From Thermoflexaceae bacterium (GTDB lineage Bacteria > Chloroflexota > Dehalococcoidia > Tepidiformales > Tepidiformaceae), in NCBI GenBank assembly GCA_015075555.1, contig JABTUD010000001.1, positions 1,426,001-1,490,000 of the forward strand: a DNA stretch of 64,000 bases, given 5' to 3'. How positions within the stretch are numbered: position 1 is the stretch's first letter; every line of letters begins with the position of its first letter. Positions 27,027 through 33,643 of this stretch are shown here, one piece after another. The position numbers were made by a program, and so were the translations under genes. The notes beneath the pieces were generated by a model, which did not search any database, was not told where the DNA came from, and saw only the letters and a program-made list of their open reading frames with translations.

Positions 27027-27994
27027 TGTCCATCGCCGGCGCCTGTGCGGTCGTCGCGAGCGGCGTGCGCCCCTTCCGCTGTGGCAGGCGCCTGCTCAGC
27101 AGCCGCTCTCTCGGCGACGGCGCGCTCGAACGCCTCCCTGATCTCCTCCGGCGCGTCCTTGAGTGCCCGCCCGAACTCCTCCGGGCGCGCTTCGATCGCC
27201 TCATCGATCGCCCGCCTGATTTCAGTGGAGGTCTGCGCCAGCCGTTCGACATGGCGGTGGATTATCTGCCGGGGGTCGCCTATCGCCGCGATTCGCCCCC
27301 GCTCCATGAGGGCGGCGCGGGTGGAGAAGCGCTCCACCGCGGCGAGGTCGTGCGAGACCATCACGATCGTCACCCCGCGCTCGCGAAGCGAGGCGATGTG
27401 GTTGTAACACTTCTCCTGGAAGTGCGCGTCGCCGACGGCGAGGACCTCATCGACGAGCAGGATTTCCGGGTCCATGTGCGCGGCAATGGCGAAGCCAAGG
27501 CGGACGTACATCCCCGAGGAGTAGGTGCGCATGGGCTGATTGATGAACTCTTGCAGGCCAGCGAAGGCGACGATGCGCGGGAGGAGCGCCTCGATCTCGG
27601 CCCGGGTCATGCCGATGAGCAATCCGTTGAGGATGGCGTTCTCGCGGCCGCTGACCTGGGGGTGAAAGCCTGAGCCCAGCTCAAGCAGGGTGGAGATCCG
27701 CCCCGTGGCCTCTATCGTCCCCGCTGTCGGCCGCGAAAGACCCGCCATGAGCCGCAGAAGCGTGCTCTTGCCGCTGCCGTTCGCCCCGACAATGGAGAAG
27801 AACTCGCCCCGGGCGATGTCGAGGGTGACATCGCGCACGGCCCAGAAGGGATTCCGGTGGCGGTAGCGCCCCAGGAAGCGGAACGGGTGAAGCAACGCCG
27901 TCTTCACCTCCATCGGTCCGTCGAGCATGTGGAAGCGCCGCGAGACGTCTCGCAGGCGCATCACGGCCGGACCCGGTGGCGAGTCAGACGACAT
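27023..27994 (-). CDS. Polysaccharide ABC exporter ATP-binding protein (Wzt/TagH-like)
   Basis: A 323-residue ATPase. It has a Walker A (GANGSGKST), the signature TYSSGMYVRLGFAIA that is peculiar to polysaccharide exporters, Walker B (EILLVDEVLAVGD) and switch histidine (VSHD). A C-terminal tail of about 90 residues is charged and helical and lacks the sugar-binding beta-sandwich of some Wzt proteins. The start ATG (27994) lies in the end of the permease gene (11-bp overlap). Together with the permease it would move lipid-linked glycans outward across the membrane. Confidence 0.9.
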   Translation of the reverse strand: MSSDSPPGPAVMRLRDVSRRFHMLDGPMEVKTALLHPFRFLGRYRHRNPFWAVRDVTLDIARGEFFSIVGANGSGKSTLLRLMAGLSRPTAGTIEATGRISTLLELGSGFHPQVSGRENAILNGLLIGMTRAEIEALLPRIVAFAGLQEFINQPMRTYSSGMYVRLGFAIAAHMDPEILLVDEVLAVGDAHFQEKCYNHIASLRERGVTIVMVSHDLAAVERFSTRAALMERGRIAAIGDPRQIIHRHVERLAQTSTEIRRAIDEAIEARPEEFGRALKDAPEEIREAFERAVAERAAAEQAPATAEGAHAARDDRTGAGDGQ

Positions 27995-28814
27995 CTGCGA
28001 AAAGGTCCTCCAGGCGGCGGAAGGTGAGCCACCCCGCGACAAGCGAAACCGCCGCGAAGCCGGCCGCGACCAGGAGATGAGCGCCCGGGAGGGACCCATC
28101 GAGAAGCACGCTCCGCCAGCCCTCCATTACAGGGGCGAGGGGGTTCGCCCAGCCCACCCACTCGTACCTGCCAGGGACGCGGTCGAGGCTGTAGAGGATG
28201 GGGGTTCCATAGAAAACGAGCGTGAGCCCCACATCAAGCAGGTGTTCGAGATCACGGAAGAAGACGGTGACGCTGGCGACGAACAGCGAAAGGCCCATCA
28301 CAAGCGCCAGCTGCACCACGAACATCAGCGGCAGCCCCGGGATCCAGGTCCACGACGGCCCATGCCCGGCGCCGATCACGAACGCGAAAAGCACCGGCAG
28401 CGCCAGCAGGAACTGGAGGGTATTGCCAAGGACCACGCTGGCCGGGAGCACATGCCGCGGAAAGCGCACCTTCCTGAGCAGTCCGCCGTTTCCCACGAAT
28501 GTCGTCGCCGAACCCTGCACCGAGCTCTGGAACCAGAACCACGGAAAGAGCCCGCAGAGCAAGAACACGGCGCCAATGCCTGTGCCAAGCACGCTCCCAA
28601 GTGCGAACGAGAGGATCCCGCCCAGCGCCAGTGGTCGCAGGAGTGACCATGCCCACCCAAAGATGCTCCCCTGGTAGCGCAGTTTCAGGTCGCGCGCGGT
28701 AAGCGCCTGGAGCAGCTGCAACGCGTTCCGGGCGCTGCGCGATCGATGGGGTGCGAAGGCCGGTGCAAGTGCGCCCACGCCCGCAGGGTATGCCGCCGGA
28801 GTCGCACAGGCCAA
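27984..28814 (-). CDS. Polysaccharide ABC exporter permease (Wzm/TagG-like)
   Basis: A 276-residue ABC-2 type permease with six hydrophobic segments. The pre-TM block LLQALTARDLKLRYQGSIFGWAWSLLRPL and the VRFPRHVLPASVV segment are characteristic of O-antigen and teichoic-acid exporters. The TTG start at 28814 has GAGGG nine bases upstream; a GTG at 28778 is an alternative that loses 12 non-conserved residues. It is the first gene of the permease-ATPase-glycosyltransferase operon. Confidence 0.88.
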   Translation of the reverse strand: MACATPAAYPAGVGALAPAFAPHRSRSARNALQLLQALTARDLKLRYQGSIFGWAWSLLRPLALGGILSFALGSVLGTGIGAVFLLCGLFPWFWFQSSVQGSATTFVGNGGLLRKVRFPRHVLPASVVLGNTLQFLLALPVLFAFVIGAGHGPSWTWIPGLPLMFVVQLALVMGLSLFVASVTVFFRDLEHLLDVGLTLVFYGTPILYSLDRVPGRYEWVGWANPLAPVMEGWRSVLLDGSLPGAHLLVAAGFAAVSLVAGWLTFRRLEDLFADVV

Positions 28815-28826
28815 CGCCCGGCGCCC

Positions 28827-29396
28827 TCAGATGGGCGCCTGCTCGGCCTCGAAGGCCACGAGCAGCTGGTTTCCCATCTCCTCCAGCCCGGGGGTGGTCG
28901 CGCTGCCAGCTCCGGGCTTCAGGCCCGCTGTCACCTGGCGCCAGAGGTCCAGGGCTGTGGCCAGCTGCTGGCGATGGCGAACTGCATAGGCCGCGCCAAT
29001 GTCGCACAGGCGCCGGCCCACGGTTTCTTCCGACTGCTCGGAATTCCGCGAGGCCTCCCACGCGACCCGGGTGGCCATGTGATCCCACGGCCAGGTGATG
29101 ACGGTGTGCTGGCGGTCGGCGAGGCAGGCGCGAAAGCCATCGCCCGTACGTTTTGCAACGAGAGCCGCCTCCGATGCCAACGTTGCCCCGATTTCGCCCG
29201 AAGCGATGAGCGCTTCCGGGTTCGCGTAGGCCGCGCCGCACAGCACCGACCCGGCGTTGCTGCATACACGCTCAAGGCGCGAGAACGTCATCTCCGCGGT
29301 TGCCTCGCCCCGGGCGAAGTGGCGCAGCAGCCACGGGCCGAACGAAGGCGGCGGAGCGGCCGGTACGGGAACGGCCCGGCGGCGCAGGAATCTCAT
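28827..29396 (-). CDS. Hypothetical protein (189 aa)
   Basis: A 189-residue protein without a recognised family. It starts with MRFLRRR and a proline-rich linker, then appears almost entirely alpha-helical and alanine-rich, with tryptophans near the middle (TWPWDH) and no signal peptide or membrane segment. It begins 76 bp after the end of the truncated hydroxyacyl-CoA dehydrogenase gene and ends 12 bp before the ABC permease start, so it may be co-transcribed with either. ATG at 29396 was chosen over an earlier in-frame start at 29450, which would lie within the intergenic gap. Confidence 0.6.
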   Translation of the reverse strand: MRFLRRRAVPVPAAPPPSFGPWLLRHFARGEATAEMTFSRLERVCSNAGSVLCGAAYANPEALIASGEIGATLASEAALVAKRTGDGFRACLADRQHTVITWPWDHMATRVAWEASRNSEQSEETVGRRLCDIGAAYAVRHRQQLATALDLWRQVTAGLKPGAGSATTPGLEEMGNQLLVAFEAEQAPI

Positions 29397-29472
29397 GCTC
29401 TGATTGTGACGTGAATCGCCGATGGGGTGCCACCGGGGAATCCCCGGCACCTCGCGGTTAATCGCCCGCTGC

Positions 29473-30222
29473 TTACTGCCAGCCGGATCGCGCCCCGCGG
29501 AACATTTCGAGCGGTCCGCTGGGCCAGTTGTAGCCGAGCTTCATGGCCGTATCGATGTCCTCGGGAGTGGCGAGCCCGGCCTCGGCGATCTTGCGCGCCT
29601 CGGCCACGGCAGCGAAGTAGACGCGATTGGCGATGAAGCCGTAACTGCCGGGGGCGTCCTTCACGCGCACGCTCGTCTTGCCGATTCGGCGGCAGACCGC
29701 CTCCATGGTGGCGATGCATTCCTCAGAGGTCTCCTGCGCGTGCACCAGCTCCACGAGCTTCATGATGTTGGCCGGGCTGAACCAGTGCATGCCGATGAAG
29801 CGGTCGCGGCGCGAAACCGCCTGGTTCAGGCTGCCGATGGCGAAACCGCTGGTGTTGGTTGCGAAGATGGCTCCGGGCTTCACCACCGCATCGAACTCCG
29901 CCCATACCTTCTTCTTCAGCTCTTCGTCTTCCGGGACCGCCTCGACTACGAGGTCGCAGCCCGCCAGGTCACTTGCGCTTGTGGTGAAGGCAAGGTTCTT
30001 CGCGAAGCCGTCCACCTGCTCGCGCGTCAGCTTGCCCCGGTCCACGGCGCCCTCCCAGCCGAATCGGCCGTGCTGGATCGTGGCCCTCGTCTTCGCCAGC
30101 GCCTCATCGGAGATGTCGCGGATTACCACGCTGTAGCCGTGCTGGGCAAAGGTCATGGCGATGCCGCCACCCATTACACCCCCGCCCGCCAGGCCCACTC
30201 TCCTTATCTCGTCTGCGTTCAT
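29473..30222 (-). CDS. 3-hydroxyacyl-CoA dehydrogenase, C-terminally truncated
   Basis: NAD-dependent beta-oxidation enzyme or relative. The Rossmann opening (VGLAGGGVMGGGIAMTFAQHGY), the DLVVEAVPED segment, the catalytic-histidine block MHWFSPANIMKLVELV and the C-terminal-domain motif DAPGSYGFIANRVYFA are all visible. Family members are about 280-290 residues and continue beyond LGYNWPSGPLE through a last helical region ending in GFYDY. This protein stops at 249 after GPLEMFRGARSGWQ. No continuation exists in the other frames, so the end is deleted rather than frameshifted. The missing part forms dimer contacts in the family, so activity is uncertain. Confidence 0.8.
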   Translation of the reverse strand: MNADEIRRVGLAGGGVMGGGIAMTFAQHGYSVVIRDISDEALAKTRATIQHGRFGWEGAVDRGKLTREQVDGFAKNLAFTTSASDLAGCDLVVEAVPEDEELKKKVWAEFDAVVKPGAIFATNTSGFAIGSLNQAVSRRDRFIGMHWFSPANIMKLVELVHAQETSEECIATMEAVCRRIGKTSVRVKDAPGSYGFIANRVYFAAVAEARKIAEAGLATPEDIDTAMKLGYNWPSGPLEMFRGARSGWQ

Positions 30223-30291
30223 TCTTCCTCTGCCTTCACAACCGCTCGTCCGTGGATTGTACAGGCGGATGGGCTCGTGAGCGTGGTCGCC

Positions 30292-30747
30292 TCAGCCGTT
30301 CACCACGTGGTAGGCACGGAACTCCACCCGGCCGGGGCCCAATCGCCCTTCGGCCACGACCACCACGGCGTTCAACCAGGCATACCGGTGGTCGCCGGTC
30401 TCGAAACGCGGCGTCGTCATGAAGTAGCCTTCGCCGTAGTCTATGGCCTCGCCGCGCATGAACTTCGCTCCCGCTTCGGGAGGAAGTACCGCTATCCCCG
30501 GGTAATCGAGGTAGATGTATGCCCCATCGCCGGTCAGCACGGTGGCCCGCACCGACAGGCGGCTGACCCCGTCGCCCGTCACCAGCAGCCAGTCAGCGCC
30601 ACTGGGCAAGACCCTGCCCTTGAGGCGAGGCCCATCAACAGTCCCGCCAATGATGTCGATGATGCGGCGAACGCCGAATGGGCCGGCGCCAACTTCCACC
30701 GGATCCTTGAGGTCGACGTGGACGTCATAGAGCGGCTCCAGCTTCAC
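30292..30747 (-). CDS. DUF3237 family protein, copy 1
   Basis: A 151-residue DUF3237-type beta-barrel protein with LYDVHVDL, GPFGVRRIIDIIGGTVDGPRLKG, VLPSGADWLL, a YIYLDYPG strand and FETGDHRYAWLNAVV near the end. The start is GTG with GGAG nine bases upstream, and the protein is co-linear with its neighbour, with only 13 bp between the two genes. Each is 151 residues, indicating a tandem duplication followed by divergence. DUF3237 function is not established. Confidence 0.82.
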   Translation of the reverse strand: MKLEPLYDVHVDLKDPVEVGAGPFGVRRIIDIIGGTVDGPRLKGRVLPSGADWLLVTGDGVSRLSVRATVLTGDGAYIYLDYPGIAVLPPEAGAKFMRGEAIDYGEGYFMTTPRFETGDHRYAWLNAVVVVAEGRLGPGRVEFRAYHVVNG

Positions 30748-30760
30748 AGGTCTCTGCTCC

Positions 30761-31216
30761 CTAGCCGTTGACAGCCTGGTAGACGCGGTATTCGACCCAG
30801 CCGGGACCGAAGCGGCCTTCGCCAACAGCGACAACCGCGTTCAGCCAGGCATAGCGGGGGTCCCCTGTTTCAAAGCGGGGGTTCGTCATGAAGACCGCGT
30901 CGCCGTAGTCGGTGCCTTCGCCGCGGCCCAGCTTCTCGGCCGCCACCCCGGCCACAATCACGATGCCGAAGTACTGCATGTAGATGTGGGCGCCATCGTC
31001 CGTCTCCAACGTCGCCCGCACATCAAGGCGGCCGGCGCCATCCGGGCCGTTGAGGAGCCAGTCCCCACCGCTGGGCAGGAGCCTGCCTCGCAGCCGCGGC
31101 CCTTCGAACGTTCCGCCAACGACGTCGAAGATGTTGCGCGACCCCAATGGCCCCGGCCCCACTTCCACCACGGGCTTGAGGTCGGCGTGGTAGGTCATGA
31201 GGTATTCGAGCTTCAC
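30761..31216 (-). CDS. DUF3237 family protein, copy 2
   Basis: A 151-residue paralogue of the following gene, with the same blocks: GPLGSRNIFDVVGGTFEGPRLRG, LLPSGGDWLL, YMQYFGI and FETGDPRYAWLNAVV. The start is GTG at 31216 with GGGAGG six bases upstream. An open frame extends further upstream but lacks a ribosome site. Two-gene unit with copy 1. Confidence 0.82.
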   Translation of the reverse strand: MKLEYLMTYHADLKPVVEVGPGPLGSRNIFDVVGGTFEGPRLRGRLLPSGGDWLLNGPDGAGRLDVRATLETDDGAHIYMQYFGIVIVAGVAAEKLGRGEGTDYGDAVFMTNPRFETGDPRYAWLNAVVAVGEGRFGPGWVEYRVYQAVNG

Positions 31217-31293
31217 GGGTAGCCTCCCGGCGATGTTGCCGGGGAGGGTACGCCTGTACGCGAGGGATTTCCAGCAGCTGGGTCTTGGGGCGG

Positions 31294-31542
31294 CTATCCC
31301 CCGCCGCGCATCGCCTTTCGCGCGACGAACGCCGATGCCTCCGCTGCGCGCTCCCCATCGAATTCGACGAAGAGCACGGGTGTCATCACAAGTCCGATTC
31401 GCAACGGGGCGCCATCGATGAAGCGGGCGCGCCAGCCATCCCCTTCTACGGAGCCGTCGCCGGTGCACCTTCCATCGAACTCCTCCTGCAGGTAGCGCCG
31501 GAAGAGCGCGGCCGGCAGCCCCCTGATTTCGAGGCGGTTCAT
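31294..31542 (-). CDS. Small protein coupled to MoaD-like gene
   Basis: An 82-residue protein with an alternating hydrophobic pattern (RLEIRGLPAALFRRYL, then LFVEFDG) suggesting a small alpha/beta fold. Its ATG overlaps the stop of the MoaD-like gene (ATGA), so the two are surely co-translated. I do not recognise the family. The coupling suggests a partner or adaptor of the sulfur carrier. Confidence 0.65.
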   Translation of the reverse strand: MNRLEIRGLPAALFRRYLQEEFDGRCTGDGSVEGDGWRARFIDGAPLRIGLVMTPVLFVEFDGERAAEASAFVARKAMRGGG

Positions 31543-31814
31543 CCGCCGGCCGTCGGCGGGAAGATGTCGACCGTCACCCCCTCGGGAATAGCCGTATCGA
31601 GCCCCTGCAGGTACCGGATTTCGCGCCCATCGACGAAGACCTTGATGAAGTCGCTCAGTTCACCCGCGGGCGTCCAGGCCAGTGGGCCAAGAGCGGGATA
31701 GCGCGCAATGGCCGCGCCGAGCAGCTCGCGCACCGTTGCTCCCGGGGGCAGGCCGAATTCAACGCGCCTTACCCCCGTGAGGTCGCGCAATGTGGCATAG
31801 AAGCGGACGTCCAT
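31539..31814 (-). CDS. MoaD/ThiS family sulfur-carrier protein
   Basis: A 91-residue ubiquitin-like protein ending in the diagnostic Gly-Gly (TAGG), the site of adenylation and thiocarboxylate formation. The start ATG at 31814 has AGGGA six bases upstream, and MDVRFYATLRDLTG and the FPPTAGG end match MoaD. It would carry sulfur for molybdopterin synthesis (MoaD), thiamine (ThiS) or a tungsto-enzyme-linked variant. No moaE is adjacent. A large molybdoenzyme gene begins about 4.6 kb away, which makes a molybdenum-cofactor role attractive. Confidence 0.82.
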   Translation of the reverse strand: MDVRFYATLRDLTGVRRVEFGLPPGATVRELLGAAIARYPALGPLAWTPAGELSDFIKVFVDGREIRYLQGLDTAIPEGVTVDIFPPTAGG

Positions 31815-31880
31815 CGTCTTCCCTTGTCCCCGATCATAGCGGGCCGCGGGAACGGTGCGCGGAGCAGCGGGCGCGAAGTC

Positions 31881-31889
31881 TGGTACAAT
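31881..31889 (+). promoter_or_regulatory. Extended -10 promoter of citramalate synthase gene
   Basis: TGG-TACAAT is a near-consensus extended -10. No good -35 is seen, as expected of this promoter class. Transcription would begin around 31896, giving a leader of about 140 bases. Confidence 0.55.
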
Positions 31890-31928
31890 CTCCTCGTGCT
31901 CGCGCATTCCTCACCCACGGTGATACGA

Positions 31929-31951
31929 ACCCCGCGTCAATCACGCGGGGC
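31929..31951 (+). promoter_or_regulatory. Hairpin in leader of citramalate synthase gene
   Basis: CCCCGCGT-CAATC-ACGCGGGG is an 8-bp stem with a 5-base loop, 85 bp before the start codon and not followed by T residues. A short frame of 21 codons (GTG at about 31895 to TAG) runs through it, which may be a leader peptide in an attenuator. No repeat of branched-chain codons is present, so this is speculative. Confidence 0.35.
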
Positions 31952-32034
31952 TGCCATTTAGCGCGCCTTTCCCCGGCACCTTCACTATTCGAGACAGCGC
32001 CCTACCCTCGTGATGGAAAGGATCCCTTCGCGCC

Positions 32035-33630
32035 ATGCCAACCGACCGCGTCCAGCTCTACGACACAACCCTCCGCGATGGCAGCCAGATGGAGGGCATC
32101 TCCCTTTCCGTTGAGGACAAAATCCGCATCACGCGAAAGCTCGATGAGCTGGGTCTCGAATGGATCGAGGGAGGCTTCCCCGGGTCCAACCCCAAGGATG
32201 CCGAGTACTTCCGCCGGCTGCGCGACGTAAGCCTGCGCAATGCCAGGGTCAGCGCCTTCGGGGGCACCCGCAAGCCGAACCTGACCTGTTCGACAGACCC
32301 CAACATCCAGAGCCTGGTGGCGGCCGAGACCCCCGGGATCACCCTCGTTGGCAAGGCGAGCATGTACCAGGTCCGCGAAATCCTCGAAACGAGCGCCGAA
32401 GAGAACCTGGCGATGATCGCCGAGACCATCCGCTACTTCAAGGAAATGGGTAAGACCGTCTTCTTCGACGCGGAGCACTTCTTTGACGGCTTTGCCAACG
32501 ACCCGGACTACTCTCTGCAGTGCCTGGCGACGGCGGCCCGCGCCGGCGCCGACGCCCTCGTCCTCTGCGACACGAACGGCGGCATGACCACCGGGGCAAT
32601 GCTGCGCGCCATCGCAGCGGTGCAGCAGCGGGTGACCGATACTCGCCTCGGCATCCACTGCCACAACGACGCCGGCCTGGCAGTGGCCAACTCGCTGGCC
32701 GCCGTGGAGGCGGGCGTGTGGCAGGTGCAGGGCTGTGTGAACGGCTACGGCGAACGCTGCGGCAACGCCGATATCCTCACGATCCTGGCCAACCTGAAGC
32801 TCAAGGCCGGCATCGAAGTGGTGGACGATGAGCAGCTTGCACGCCTAACAGAGATTTCCAACTACGTGAGCGAGCTGGCCAACATGGCGCCCAACCCCCA
32901 GGCGCCCTATGTGGGGGCGAGCGCCTTTGCGCACAAGGCCGGCTACCACGTTGCCGGGATCATGAAGGATGAGCGCGCCTACCAGCACATCGACCCGGCT
33001 GCGGTGGGGAACGCCAGCCGCGTGCTGGTGAGCGAGCTGGCGGGGCAGCGCAACCTGCTCATGAAGCTGCAGGAGCGCGGCATCGATTTCCCGCTCTCGG
33101 CCGATGAGGTGAAGCGCCTCCTCGAGATCGTGAAGGAAAAGGAGAGCCTGGGCTACCAGTATGAGGGCGCCGAGGCGAGCTTCGAGCTGCTCGTTCGGCG
33201 CACCCTGCCCGGCTACACCCAGCCCTTCGAGCTGGAGGACTTCGTCATAGTTGAGCGGCGGCGCCAGAGCCACGACCGCGAGCAGCTCAACGAGATGCTG
33301 GCCGAGGCGATGGCCAAGGTGCGCGTCGATGGCGTGCTCAAGCACACTGCCGCCGAGGGCAACGGCCCCGTTAACGCTCTCGACCGCGCCGTCCGCAGCG
33401 CCCTGGTCGGCTTCTACCCCGTGCTGGCCGAAGTGAAGCTGGTCGACTACAAGGTGCGCATCCTCGATAGCCAGTCGGCGACGGCCGCCAAGGTGCGCGT
33501 GCTTATCGAAAGCACCGATGGCAACCGCTACTGGACCACCGTGGGCTCGTCGACCGACATCATCGAGGCGTCGTGGCTCGCCCTGGCAGACGCGCTTGAA
33601 TACGCCCTGGTTGGCGGGGCCGCCGGGTAG
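32035..33630 (+). CDS. cimA: (R)-citramalate synthase
   Basis: A 531-residue enzyme condensing pyruvate and acetyl-CoA to citramalate, the entry to isoleucine by the threonine-independent route. It has the HMGL-like TIM barrel (DTTLRDGSQ at 10-18, then HCHND at about 208-212 with the metal-binding histidines) and the NGYGERCGNAD segment. A C-terminal LeuA-type regulatory dimer domain runs from about 390 to the end, with GPVNALDRAVRSALVGFYP. The length and DGSQMEG (not DGEQ) favour CimA over 2-isopropylmalate synthase. No leu or ilv genes flank it. It ends 13 bp from the end of the convergent molybdoenzyme gene. Confidence 0.9.
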   Translation: MPTDRVQLYDTTLRDGSQMEGISLSVEDKIRITRKLDELGLEWIEGGFPGSNPKDAEYFRRLRDVSLRNARVSAFGGTRKPNLTCSTDPNIQSLVAAETPGITLVGKASMYQVREILETSAEENLAMIAETIRYFKEMGKTVFFDAEHFFDGFANDPDYSLQCLATAARAGADALVLCDTNGGMTTGAMLRAIAAVQQRVTDTRLGIHCHNDAGLAVANSLAAVEAGVWQVQGCVNGYGERCGNADILTILANLKLKAGIEVVDDEQLARLTEISNYVSELANMAPNPQAPYVGASAFAHKAGYHVAGIMKDERAYQHIDPAAVGNASRVLVSELAGQRNLLMKLQERGIDFPLSADEVKRLLEIVKEKESLGYQYEGAEASFELLVRRTLPGYTQPFELEDFVIVERRRQSHDREQLNEMLAEAMAKVRVDGVLKHTAAEGNGPVNALDRAVRSALVGFYPVLAEVKLVDYKVRILDSQSATAAKVRVLIESTDGNRYWTTVGSSTDIIEASWLALADALEYALVGGAAG

Positions 33631-33643
33631 CAGCCCCGCTTCA

